DNA of 64,000 bases from Bacillota bacterium (lineage in GTDB: Bacteria; Bacillota_A; Clostridia; Lachnospirales; Lachnospiraceae): assembly GCA_023443625.1 (NCBI GenBank), contig JAEZTQ010000036.1, forward strand, positions 1-64,000, in the 5' to 3' direction. Positions within the stretch are counted from its first letter, which is position 1, and each line of letters starts with the position of its first letter. Below, piece after piece: positions 1 to 8,896 of this stretch. The translations under genes were made by a program, and so were the position numbers. The notes under the pieces were generated by a model. The model made no database searches and was not told the DNA's origin. It saw only the letters and a program-made list of their open reading frames with translations.

Positions 1-119
1 CTGTTCTGCTGCTCTGTCTGTTCTGCTGCTCTGTCTGTTCTGCTGTTCTGTCTGTTCTGCTGCTCTGTCTGTTCTGCTGTTCTGCCTGTTCTGCCACTCT
101 GCCTGTTCTGCCACTCTGC
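1..119. repeat. 17-bp tandem repeat (minisatellite), 7 copies in window
   Basis: Seven consecutive 17-bp units of the form CTGTTCTGCTGCTCTGT fill positions 1-119. Variants at unit positions 10-12 and 17 are grouped by position: the last two units share CCACTCTGC. The array continues past the left edge of the window and ends 10 bp before the stop codon of the permease gene. The unit length is not a multiple of three. There are no unique spacers, so it is not a CRISPR. Confidence 0.95.
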
Positions 120-129
120 TGTTTCTATT

Positions 130-978
130 CTATCCTTTTACTGCTCCTGATGTCAGACCTCCATATATTTGTTTCTGACATAAAATAAAAACAAATAAGG
201 CAGGAAGTATGGTTATAATTAATCCAGCACAGATGAGATTATATTGACTTCCCAATGGCCCCGTAAAGGTATATAAAGAGGTTGCTACCACCATATACTT
301 TGACTTATCTTGGAGATATAAGTTAGCCAAATAAAATTCGTTATATGTACTTACCCCCTTTAAAATCATGCAAGTAATTATGGCAGGCTTTAATAATGGG
401 AACAGTATTTTGAAAAACACGCCGAAGTAGGTGGCGCCATCCATAATAGCAGATTCATCTAAGGAATTAGATATATTTTCAAAAAACTGAATGAATATGT
501 AGATGGATATTACATCTGTCCCCATCATTAATATGATATATCCAGGCATACTGTTAATAAAATGCAGGTCATGCATTATTTTATATACAGATACCTGCAT
601 TGCAACCCCTGGAAGCAAAGAGGCAAATAAAAACATATTGCGAATTAAATTATTACCAGGAAACTTAAATCGACTTAGTATGTATGCCAGCATGGAACCA
701 AGCAATATAGAACCACTGAGGACAAATACCAAAATGATAAAGGAATTAATAAATGCGAGACCCATATTTGCTTTTTTCCAAGCTGTAACAAAATTATCAA
801 AATTCAACCAACTTTCAGGCATAACCATAACATTTGTGGATTGGTATTCACTATCTGTCTTAAAAGCAGTAATTACACAGGATATCACCGGAAGCAATGC
901 TGCCAATGAAAAAAATATAAGTGACACATATTTTAGGATAGTGAATATGTACTTCTTAATTTTTCGAGCTATAGACAT
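130..978 (-). CDS. CUT1-family sugar ABC transporter permease (MalG-like)
   Basis: Inner-membrane permease of an ABC importer for an oligosaccharide or sugar. The 282-residue protein has about six hydrophobic segments and the cytoplasmic EAA loop around residues 170-195 (ESAIMDGA followed by a PLLKP end), which docks the ATPase. The tail GAVKG is typical of MalG-type subunits. AAGGAG lies 9 bases before the ATG. It begins 1 bp after the upstream permease gene, so the two are probably translationally coupled. No ATPase gene is present; such CUT1 systems commonly share an MsmX-type ATPase encoded elsewhere. Substrate unknown. Confidence 0.93.
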   Translation of the reverse strand: MSIARKIKKYIFTILKYVSLIFFSLAALLPVISCVITAFKTDSEYQSTNVMVMPESWLNFDNFVTAWKKANMGLAFINSFIILVFVLSGSILLGSMLAYILSRFKFPGNNLIRNMFLFASLLPGVAMQVSVYKIMHDLHFINSMPGYIILMMGTDVISIYIFIQFFENISNSLDESAIMDGATYFGVFFKILFPLLKPAIITCMILKGVSTYNEFYLANLYLQDKSKYMVVATSLYTFTGPLGSQYNLICAGLIITILPALFVFILCQKQIYGGLTSGAVKG

Positions 979-979
979 A

Positions 980-1972
980 CTAATTAACTCCTTTCACCAT
1001 CTTTTTTCTAGTGCTCTTAGATTTTCGGACATTATCTTGTGTTCCATCATCAAAAAAGTATTTGAAGAATAGCTTCTGTAAAACAGTAATAAGGATAATA
1101 ATCACTAATAAAACAATTGCCATAGCTGATGCAAGGCCGACTTTTTGCGATACATGTGCAATTTCATCCATGATTACAAAATAGGTGCCCGTTCCATTTG
1201 CGCCCTTCGTGATTACATATGGTCCTGTGAAAGCACTTAAGGATCCTGAAATTGATAAAATCATATTTAGAACTATAATGGTTTTTATACTAGGCAAAAT
1301 AATATATTTAAATTGATGCCATTTATTTGCACCATCCAATGTTGACGCCTCATACATTTCAGCATCAACAGACATAATCGCTCCAATGAACAGCACCATA
1401 TTCTGGCCAAAGAAATTCCAAATTGACGCACCCACCAATGAAAAATTATTAACCCTTTGATCTCTTAACCAATAAGGTAAATTCTCCAAAGGAAAGCCAC
1501 ACCATTGTAATACTGTATCAAATACGAAACCTCTGGTATAGAAGAATTTGAATATGAAACCTATTGCGATACCATTAATTAAATAGGGAAAAAACATAGC
1601 ACCTTTGAATAAATTTCCAAACTTAACTTTAAAACTTAGAATTGTAGCTAGATATAAAGCAAGGGCAAGTTGTATAAAAGCTCCAAGCATATAATAAAGG
1701 CTTAGTTTTAAAGCTCCAAAACAATCCTCTCTTGCAAATACCTGTTTATAATTATCCAATCCCACATAAGTTTTGGTACCAATATATTTCATCTTATAGA
1801 AGCTAAATTTAAACATTTCCAAAAAAGGCAAATAAGTAAAAACAAACAATAATAGCAAGGGAATTAACATAAATGCACCGATAACAAGAGCCTGTTGTCC
1901 CTTCCTGCTATGTAACCACCTTTTTAGATTAAATCGTCCTTTATTCTTATGTATTGACCTTGCTGCTTTCAT
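980..1972 (-). CDS. CUT1-family sugar ABC transporter permease (MalF-like)
   Basis: Partner permease (330 aa). It has a basic cytoplasmic N-terminus of about 30 residues, then roughly six membrane segments. The EAA loop (EASTLDGANKWHQFKYIILP) sits in the last third and marks MetI-like permeases. The gene lies between the binding-protein gene (123 bp upstream) and the MalG-like permease (1 bp downstream). An AGGAGG lies about 13 bases upstream of the ATG. Confidence 0.92.
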   Translation of the reverse strand: MKAARSIHKNKGRFNLKRWLHSRKGQQALVIGAFMLIPLLLLFVFTYLPFLEMFKFSFYKMKYIGTKTYVGLDNYKQVFAREDCFGALKLSLYYMLGAFIQLALALYLATILSFKVKFGNLFKGAMFFPYLINGIAIGFIFKFFYTRGFVFDTVLQWCGFPLENLPYWLRDQRVNNFSLVGASIWNFFGQNMVLFIGAIMSVDAEMYEASTLDGANKWHQFKYIILPSIKTIIVLNMILSISGSLSAFTGPYVITKGANGTGTYFVIMDEIAHVSQKVGLASAMAIVLLVIIILITVLQKLFFKYFFDDGTQDNVRKSKSTRKKMVKGVN

Positions 1973-2095
1973 TCTTCTATGGAAACCTCCTTTATATAGA
2001 CAATTATCAGGCGCATCAAATAATAGATATTTTTATCTAAATATGAGCCAAAGAAATCTCATCCTTGGCTCATATTTATTTATCTCATGTTTTTA

Positions 2096-3520
2096 TTACT
2101 TAGAGATTTCGATATTTAAAGCAGTTTGTGCATCTGACCATGCTTTATTCCATTCATTCATAATATCTTCAAAGGATTTATCTTTATTTGCAGCATGTTC
2201 AACAATTTCCATAATCTTTCTATTACCACCCAGGTTAATATTTAACTCGGATTCTGCATTTAATTCACTTAAATCATTCTCCTGACCTGTTTTCGCAGGT
2301 GTATCCACAAGGAACTCAACACCATCAAATGCAGCATATGTTGCAGGTAACTTAGTATCACTTCTTAATGCAGGAAGTCCGCCTTCGTCGTAAGCGAAAC
2401 CAGATTTGTCTACCATGAATTTTACAAAGATCATGGAAGCAAGCTTATTTTCATCTGAGGCTTTCACATTAATGCCGTAGTTGTAATCAGGACCTGCTGA
2501 AGCATATTGCTTTCCGTCAATGGTGATAGGAAAAGTCATATATCCTATGTCGTCTGGGTTATCTCCAGCTTGTTGCATCTGAGGTACTGCCCAGGAACCA
2601 AGTACCATAGTTCCGATCTCGCCTCTATTCAACATTCCTTTACAACCTTCCCAGTCAGTCGTTGTATAATCATCTTCGATTAATCCTTTGTCAACAGCAT
2701 CGTAAAGAACTTTGTAAAGAGCATAAGGTCCAGTAGCGTCGCCTCTATCCTTAAAGGGATTAGCCTCATAAGGGAGTACCAAATTAGCATAATCTTTATT
2801 ACCCGTTGCTGAACCACCGATATAGGCATCCCAAGCACCCATGGTCCACTCAGCTGCATAATTCGTGTAAAGAGGAATAGCATCTGTCTTATCCTTGATT
2901 GCCTGTAAGGCTGCTATAAATTCATCCGGCGTCTTAGGTATTGTAGTTATGCCTGCTTTCTCGAATACTTTTTTATTATAAAGAATACCTTGTGCATTTG
3001 CTGTAGAGGGTAATCCATAAATTTGATCTTCATACATCCAGTTTGTTATGTAGTTATATTCTTTATTCAACTCCTCATAAGTTCCATAGGATTCAAAATA
3101 ACTAGTTATATCTCCTTTCGCAACTGCCGGTATCATCATAATGTCTCCCCAGTCTGAAGAAGAAAGACGAAGCAAAGATGCATTGGCATAATCAGTTAAA
3201 ACTTCAACTTTAACAGTTATGTTTGGATAAAGTTTATTAAATTCCGATACATATTCAGCTAATTTCCCATTGGTTTCAAGATCTGTTCGATGATCAAGCC
3301 ACTTAATTGTTGTCCTTATGTCTGTTCCTGTCTCCCCTAATACAATTTTTGAATACTGTGAACCTGTTCCTTCCGTTTTTGCTTCCCCTCCATCAGGTTT
3401 CTGTGTTACGGTTGCTTCGTTAGATTGCTTTGCAGTTGGATTGTCCTTTTTACCACAACCAAACATAGATAAAGTCATTCCTACGATCAACCCAAATACT
3501 AACAGCTTTTTCAATTTCAT
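2096..3520 (-). CDS. Sugar ABC transporter substrate-binding lipoprotein
   Basis: Family 1 extracellular solute-binding protein (474 aa). The signal peptide ends in the lipobox LSMFGC, so the mature protein should be lipid-anchored at Cys22. A Ser/Thr/Gln-rich linker follows, then a two-lobe sugar-binding fold. AGGAGG lies 7 bases before the ATG. It is the first gene of the transporter operon and is divergent from the AraC regulator, which probably controls it. Specificity cannot be read from sequence alone. Confidence 0.92.
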   Translation of the reverse strand: MKLKKLLVFGLIVGMTLSMFGCGKKDNPTAKQSNEATVTQKPDGGEAKTEGTGSQYSKIVLGETGTDIRTTIKWLDHRTDLETNGKLAEYVSEFNKLYPNITVKVEVLTDYANASLLRLSSSDWGDIMMIPAVAKGDITSYFESYGTYEELNKEYNYITNWMYEDQIYGLPSTANAQGILYNKKVFEKAGITTIPKTPDEFIAALQAIKDKTDAIPLYTNYAAEWTMGAWDAYIGGSATGNKDYANLVLPYEANPFKDRGDATGPYALYKVLYDAVDKGLIEDDYTTTDWEGCKGMLNRGEIGTMVLGSWAVPQMQQAGDNPDDIGYMTFPITIDGKQYASAGPDYNYGINVKASDENKLASMIFVKFMVDKSGFAYDEGGLPALRSDTKLPATYAAFDGVEFLVDTPAKTGQENDLSELNAESELNINLGGNRKIMEIVEHAANKDKSFEDIMNEWNKAWSDAQTALNIEISK

Positions 3521-3761
3521 AACATTTTCCTCCTATTAATTTTTAGTTACTTTATATTAACCTAATAAAATAACTCTACTCCATTCTATGCCTTGTCATC
3601 CTAATTTTAGACACAGACTTAATATAGCTTTATAAGTTATATATTATATGTGTAAAAATACTAGACTTTTATTTTTTATTAATCTATAATATATTCTAAT
3701 TATAGATATGGCCTTGCGTTTTTCAACTCATGTAAATATATAAAAGGTGGTTTAAACTTAG

Positions 3762-4637
3762 ATGCGATATTTTATTTCCGATGCCAGTTGCCCTCTCAAA
3801 TATCTTTTTTGTGGGAACTTAATTAGTAAGCAAGAATTTCTACATCACAAACGTAATTTTGATATGAATGTTTTGATTTTGGTAAAAGAAGGGACATTAT
3901 ACATCAACCAAGATGGCAGAAACTATGAAGTCGGTGGGAACCAATATATTTTCCTAAGAGCTGGTAAAGAACATTTTGGGTATCAGGCATCCACTGGCAA
4001 ATTATCATACCTATGGGTGCATTTTTTGATTAATAAGGAGGTTACTACCTTATCTAATGACTTCCAAATGAACAGTATGTTAGATAAAGTGATGAATGAC
4101 TCCCATAATAGCATTTACATCATACCTGAATATGGTGAGATTTCTCTAACACAAAGAGCTCCAATACTGTTCAATCAGCTATTGGATTTATCAAGACAGG
4201 ATAAAATATATTCCAATCAGATTATAGATTACGCACTTAGCTTGTTGGTCATGGAAATATCACAAGAGTTCATTGAAATGCGTTATAAAACCCAAAATAA
4301 TATCCCCCCTAATGTGGCGAGAATAATGGAATGGATCAAAGGAAATTATTATAAGCAGATTACTATAGCGGATATCGGGGAAGTCTTTGGTTATAATACG
4401 GATTACTTATCCTTTCTTTTTAAAAAATATACGGATATTACGGTAATAAATTATATTAATAAAACTAGAATTGACATAGCCAAATCACTGATTGTCAACT
4501 ATGATATATCAATTAAGGAGGCTGCTTACTCCTGTGGTTTCTCTGACGAAAAGTACTTTATGAAAACTTTCAAAAAATTTGAAAATTTGACTCCATCGCA
4601 ATATAAAAAGGCATTTACAAAAAAAATGATTAATTAA
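3762..4637 (+). CDS. AraC-family transcriptional regulator
   Basis: DNA-binding regulator of 291 aa. Residues about 1-150 look like the AraC ligand-binding cupin domain. Residues about 190-288 carry two helix-turn-helix motifs, including the family signature SCGFSDEKYFMKTFKKFENLTPSQYK. It is transcribed divergently from the sugar transporter at 130-3520 across a 241-bp AT-rich region, the usual layout for a local activator of sugar uptake. AAGGTGG lies 11 bases before the ATG, slightly far. Effector unknown. Confidence 0.9.
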   Translation: MRYFISDASCPLKYLFCGNLISKQEFLHHKRNFDMNVLILVKEGTLYINQDGRNYEVGGNQYIFLRAGKEHFGYQASTGKLSYLWVHFLINKEVTTLSNDFQMNSMLDKVMNDSHNSIYIIPEYGEISLTQRAPILFNQLLDLSRQDKIYSNQIIDYALSLLVMEISQEFIEMRYKTQNNIPPNVARIMEWIKGNYYKQITIADIGEVFGYNTDYLSFLFKKYTDITVINYINKTRIDIAKSLIVNYDISIKEAAYSCGFSDEKYFMKTFKKFENLTPSQYKKAFTKKMIN

Positions 4638-4809
4638 GCTTTTGCCAATATGTTCATGACACAAGCACCAGGAAATGCATTGTTGAATCCACCTACCTTC
4701 TATGCTATAATAAACATATGTTTGTAATTAGTGCCAAAACATTGGCATGAGAATTTGACACCTTAATCAAGAGATTACATGGAATACATAGGACAGGTAG
4801 GTTAATAAA

Positions 4810-7080
4810 ATGAGTATATATGATAGTTTAAATTCAGAACAAAAACGTGCGGTGCTTCATGATAAAGGCCCTCTTCTCATCCTTGCAGGTGCAGGCTCTG
4901 GCAAGACACGAGTTCTTACCCACCGCATCGCCTATCTCATAGAGAACTGCGGGGTAAATCCCTATAATATTCTTGCACTTACCTTTACCAATAAGGCCGC
5001 TAGGGAGATGCGAGAAAGGGTGGATAAGATTGTTGGCTATGGCTCCCAGGATATTTGGGTTAGCACCTTCCATTCCACCTGCGTAAGAATATTACGAAGG
5101 TTTGCTGATACGATAGGCTTTACCAGAAGCTTTACCATCTATGATACTGATGATCAGAAAACCTTAATGCGTGAGATCTGTAAATACTTAAATATAGATA
5201 CTAAGCAAACCAATGAGCGCAGTATTTTATCGGCCATTTCTAAAGCGAAGGATGAACTAATAACTGCTGAAGATTATGCATTAAGTGCCCAAAACGATCA
5301 TCAGAAAAGCAAGTATGCACGGGCCTATAAGGAGTATCAAAAGCGCTTAAGAGCAAGTAATGCCATGGATTTTGATGATTTAATTGTAAGAACTATTGAA
5401 CTGTTTCAGACTAACCCAGAAGCTTTAGCCTATTATCAAAGACGCTTTCGCTATATCATGGTGGATGAATATCAGGATACCAATACAGCACAATTTCATC
5501 TGATTAAATATCTGGCATCGGGATTTAACCCTGACGGTGAAAGAGAATACAATCTCTGCGTTGTTGGTGATGACGACCAGTCCATTTACAAATTCCGTGG
5601 AGCAAACATACTTAATATTCTGAACTTTGAGAGATCCTTTCCCAATACTAACGTGATTAAGCTTGAGCAAAACTATCGTTCTACCAAGAATATTCTAAAT
5701 GTTGCCAACGAAATTATTTGTAATAATAAAGGCAGGAAGGAGAAATCCCTCTGGACAGAGAATGAAGAAGGAGATGCGGTTAATTTCACTCAGTTTAATA
5801 CGGATTTTGAAGAAGCTGACCACATAACCTCAGATTTAAAGGAAATCGTTATGAATGGAGATGCCTCTTATAATGATTTTGCAATTTTATATCGTACCAA
5901 TGCCCAATCACGTCTATTTGAAGAGAAATTAATTCAAAAGAATATTCCCTATAAAATAATTGGCAGCCTTAATTTCTATTCTCGAAAGGAAATCAAAGAT
6001 ATACTTGCCTATTTGAAAACAATCGATAATGGCCTTGATAACATCGCCGTAAAGCGTATTATTAACGTTCCCAAACGAGGTATCGGACTAACCACCGTAG
6101 ATAAAGTAAATGACTATGCCTTAGAACATGAAATCAGTTTCTATGATGCCCTCACCCGAGTTCAATCAATCCCCGGACTTGCAAGAGCTGCTTCTAAGAT
6201 AGTTCCTTTTGTCAGCTTAATCGAAGGGCTTAAATCCAGAATTAATCAAGAAGGATATGCCCTTAAGGAATTAATTGACGATATTTTAGATGCTACGGGA
6301 TATTTAAGAGAACTGGAAGCAGAAGGTAAAGAGGAATCTGAGGATCGTATAGGTAATATCAATGAATTAGTCAATAAGCTGGTAACATATGAGGAAAACT
6401 CACTGGAGCCTCCAACATTAAGTGGTTTCTTAGAGGAGGTCGCTTTAGTATCTGACATTGACACCTTAGAGGAAGACGTAGATAGGATCGTATTAATGAC
6501 CCTTCATAGTGCAAAGGGTCTGGAATTTCCCTATGTATACCTGTGTGGAATGGAGGAGGGTGTTTTTCCTGGATACATGTCACTCTTTGCAGATAATCCG
6601 GAAGAAGAAATTGAAGAGGAAAGGCGTCTATGCTATGTGGGCTTTACCAGAGCAATGAAGCGCTTATCTTTGACTGCTGCCAAACAACGTATGCTTCGAG
6701 GTGAGACCCAATATAATAGACCCTCCCGCTTTATTCATGAAATACCTAGATTTCTTTTAAAGATGGAAACTCCCAATGGAAAGAAACCTCAATTTACTAT
6801 CAAAGATAATGTTTTTAAAGAGAGAGATACCAATCCCTATAAGCAATCTCAAGCCTTCTATAAACCCTATATCACCCCAGAAACAAAGCAATTTGAAGGA
6901 AGCAAAATGGGTACTCTCGATTATGGTGTGGGTGACTCTGTTATGCATATCAAATTCGGTGTAGGTATTGTTATAGATATTACAAAAGGTGGTAAGGATT
7001 TTGAGATAACTGTAGATTTCCCGGATTTCGGTATCAAAAAGCTATTATCAAATTTTGCCAATTTAAAGAGAATTGATTAA
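4810..7080 (+). CDS. pcrA: ATP-dependent DNA helicase PcrA (UvrD/Rep family)
   Basis: Superfamily 1A 3'-5' helicase acting in nucleotide-excision repair, rolling-circle replication and removal of RecA filaments. In order: Q motif (LNSEQKRAV), Walker A AGAGSGKT with Lys32, motif Ia TFTNKAAREMRERV, motif II VDEYQDTN, motif III GDDDQSIYKFRGA, motif IV QNYRS, motif V TLHSAKGLEF and motif VI VGFTRAMKRL. Length (756 aa) fits PcrA. The tail ends in the DYGVGDSVMHIKFGVG type domain that contacts RNA polymerase in PcrA. Single gene with its own leader. Confidence 0.97.
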   Translation: MSIYDSLNSEQKRAVLHDKGPLLILAGAGSGKTRVLTHRIAYLIENCGVNPYNILALTFTNKAAREMRERVDKIVGYGSQDIWVSTFHSTCVRILRRFADTIGFTRSFTIYDTDDQKTLMREICKYLNIDTKQTNERSILSAISKAKDELITAEDYALSAQNDHQKSKYARAYKEYQKRLRASNAMDFDDLIVRTIELFQTNPEALAYYQRRFRYIMVDEYQDTNTAQFHLIKYLASGFNPDGEREYNLCVVGDDDQSIYKFRGANILNILNFERSFPNTNVIKLEQNYRSTKNILNVANEIICNNKGRKEKSLWTENEEGDAVNFTQFNTDFEEADHITSDLKEIVMNGDASYNDFAILYRTNAQSRLFEEKLIQKNIPYKIIGSLNFYSRKEIKDILAYLKTIDNGLDNIAVKRIINVPKRGIGLTTVDKVNDYALEHEISFYDALTRVQSIPGLARAASKIVPFVSLIEGLKSRINQEGYALKELIDDILDATGYLRELEAEGKEESEDRIGNINELVNKLVTYEENSLEPPTLSGFLEEVALVSDIDTLEEDVDRIVLMTLHSAKGLEFPYVYLCGMEEGVFPGYMSLFADNPEEEIEEERRLCYVGFTRAMKRLSLTAAKQRMLRGETQYNRPSRFIHEIPRFLLKMETPNGKKPQFTIKDNVFKERDTNPYKQSQAFYKPYITPETKQFEGSKMGTLDYGVGDSVMHIKFGVGIVIDITKGGKDFEITVDFPDFGIKKLLSNFANLKRID

Positions 7081-7243
7081 GTATATTTATTAATTACCAT
7101 TTATTATAGTAAAATAGCACGTATTATGTTATACTATATTTGGCATATTAATAGCAGGATGAATTTACACCCATTCACTTGTTAAATATAATGAATTGAT
7201 AAATCAATTCATTTGTCATGAATAAAAGAAGGGACGTGTTATC

Positions 7244-7510
7244 ATGGGAAATAAAATTGATGATCTTTTAGATGCAATGAGATTAAAAGAATTAATTCAC
7301 CGCAAAGATCCAAACGAAGGCAGAAAATCTAAACTTGTTTGTGTCCTGGCAATTATCGGTGCTATTGCTGCTGTAGCAGGAATTGCATATGCTGTGTATC
7401 GGTATATGAATCCCGATTATTTGGAAGATTTCGATGATGATTTTGATGAATATGAGGACGATTTGGATGATTTAGAGGATTCTGACTCCACTAGCACATC
7501 CGAGGAATAG
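7244..7510 (+). CDS. Small single-pass membrane protein with acidic tail
   Basis: An 88-residue protein of unknown function. About 30 charged residues are followed by one hydrophobic segment at residues 31-51 (LVCVLAIIGAIAAVAGIAYAV), then a strongly acidic tail rich in Asp/Glu and Ser. AAGGGA lies 9 bases before the ATG and a strong hairpin follows the stop, so it is likely expressed as a single gene. Similar short acidic-tailed membrane proteins are common in clostridia, but I recognise no named family with certainty. Confidence 0.75.
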   Translation: MGNKIDDLLDAMRLKELIHRKDPNEGRKSKLVCVLAIIGAIAAVAGIAYAVYRYMNPDYLEDFDDDFDEYEDDLDDLEDSDSTSTSEE

Positions 7511-7520
7511 AGATTAACTT

Positions 7521-7556
7521 GGGGCTGCCTGAATATTGTTTCAGGCAGCCCCTTTG
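7521..7556 (+). terminator. Hairpin terminator after the acidic-tail gene
   Basis: Perfect 12-bp stem GGGGCTGCCTGA/TCAGGCAGCCCC with an 8-nt loop, starting 10 bp after the stop at 7510. The T-rich tail is short (TTTGAATCTATTT). Confidence 0.7.
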
Positions 7557-7591
7557 AATCTATTTAATTCTCCACTAGAAAGTGTCAATTA

Positions 7592-8584
7592 TTACTTTGC
7601 AGCCTTATTTGCATATTCTGTATTAACAACATCCTCATAAGGAACCCTGGCTGCTAATTCTCCAGCTTCCTCCAGGATATCTTGTAACAGGTTAAGGCTC
7701 TCTTCTTCGAAGATCAGGTTATTCTTCCAGGTGTCCTGCTCGTAATATCTCGTTACAATCTTAACCAGTGTCTTATCATCTGTCTCAGCAAACTGGGGCT
7801 TAATCACCTTGGCAATCTCCTCTGGTGTATGAGTTGCTACATAGTCAAGACCTTTTTGAATTGCTAGGGTAAATTTCTCAATCACTTCCGGATTCTTCTT
7901 TATATAGCTCTTTTTTGCTGAAAAGGCAGTATAAGGCACCTTGCCGCTTTCTACGCCCATGGATGCTACTACTTTGCCTTTGCCAGCTAATTCTAAGGCA
8001 GTAGCAGCAGGTTCAAATTCAATAGTATAATCTCCTTGGCCTGATGAAAAAGCTTGTGAAGTTAATCCAAAGTCGATGTTTTGAACGATTGTGAGATCTG
8101 TCTTTGGGTCAATGCCATTTTTCTTTAAGATATACTCAAATACCATCTGGGGCATTCCACCTGCCCGGCCTCCTATTACAGTCTTACCCATAATATTAGT
8201 CCAGGAGAAATCCTCATCTAAATCCTTTGATACCAGGAAGTTGCCCGCCCTTTGTGTTAATTGGGCAAAGTTGACTACATAATCTTCGGCTCCCTCATTA
8301 TATACATAGATGGATGCCTCTGCTCCCATAAAACCAATTTCACATTCTCCACTAAGTACTGCTGTCATCGTCTTATCAGCTCCAAGGCCATTAACTAGAT
8401 TAACCTTTAGACCTTCATCCTTAAAATAGTCCTTTTCTATAGCTACATACATGGGTGCATAAAAAATAGAATGCGCTACTTCATTTAGTGTAATTTCTTT
8501 AAGGCCTCCATCACTTTTGCATCCAGCTAGCATCGTTGATATAAAAACGATTAAAGCCAGTACACATATGAATCTCTTCTTCAT
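7592..8584 (-). CDS. NitT/TauT-type ABC substrate-binding lipoprotein (orphan)
   Basis: Periplasmic-type binding protein (330 aa) of the NMT1/SsuA/TauA family. Lipobox STMLAGC near residue 21, then the family opening KEITLNEVAHSIFYAPMYVA and a region around residues 50-70 contacting ligand. Relatives bind nitrate, sulfonates, bicarbonate or thiamine-precursor pyrimidines. No permease or ATPase gene is adjacent, so it is an orphan or works with a system elsewhere. Ligand not determinable from sequence. Confidence 0.85.
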   Translation of the reverse strand: MKKRFICVLALIVFISTMLAGCKSDGGLKEITLNEVAHSIFYAPMYVAIEKDYFKDEGLKVNLVNGLGADKTMTAVLSGECEIGFMGAEASIYVYNEGAEDYVVNFAQLTQRAGNFLVSKDLDEDFSWTNIMGKTVIGGRAGGMPQMVFEYILKKNGIDPKTDLTIVQNIDFGLTSQAFSSGQGDYTIEFEPAATALELAGKGKVVASMGVESGKVPYTAFSAKKSYIKKNPEVIEKFTLAIQKGLDYVATHTPEEIAKVIKPQFAETDDKTLVKIVTRYYEQDTWKNNLIFEEESLNLLQDILEEAGELAARVPYEDVVNTEYANKAAK

Positions 8585-8683
8585 GATACCCTCCAGAGGA
8601 ATACATTATTGTATAGTATATTTTCTTTTTACTGGAATGTACCTGTACTATTTACTTTCACACAGTAATTTTTATTTCATATA

Positions 8684-8813
8684 AAGAACAAAGAATGTGC
8701 CTTTGGCACATTCTCCACGCCCGAGCGGATTGCGAAGCAATAATTACATTACCGCGAGGTGCGCATCCAATTATTTTTTATGCTAAAGACGCAATTTCTT
8801 ATAGCATAAAAAA
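8684..8813 (+). repeat. Dispersed structured element, copy A
   Basis: About 130 bp in the 311-bp gap between the binding-protein gene and htrA. From left: AAGAACAAAG; hairpin 1 (AGAATGTGCC, loop TTT, GGCACATTCT at 8692-8714); conserved core CGCCCGAG.GGATT.CGAAGCAATA; GAGGTGCGCATCC at 8756-8768; hairpin 2 (TTTTTTATGCTA at 8774-8785 with TAGCATAAAAAA at 8802-8813). The same architecture recurs at 26922-27073 and, inverted, at 55564-55718. Confidence 0.85.
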
Positions 8814-8896
8814 GCCCTCCCTATGAATCAGTAATATCATACTGCTCATAGATAAGAGCTTTCTGGCACTAATAATTATTAGACAAATCCATTGTA

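Noticed and set aside
1..119. CRISPR array at the window start
   Set aside because: Units abut directly and are near-identical; there are no unique spacers.
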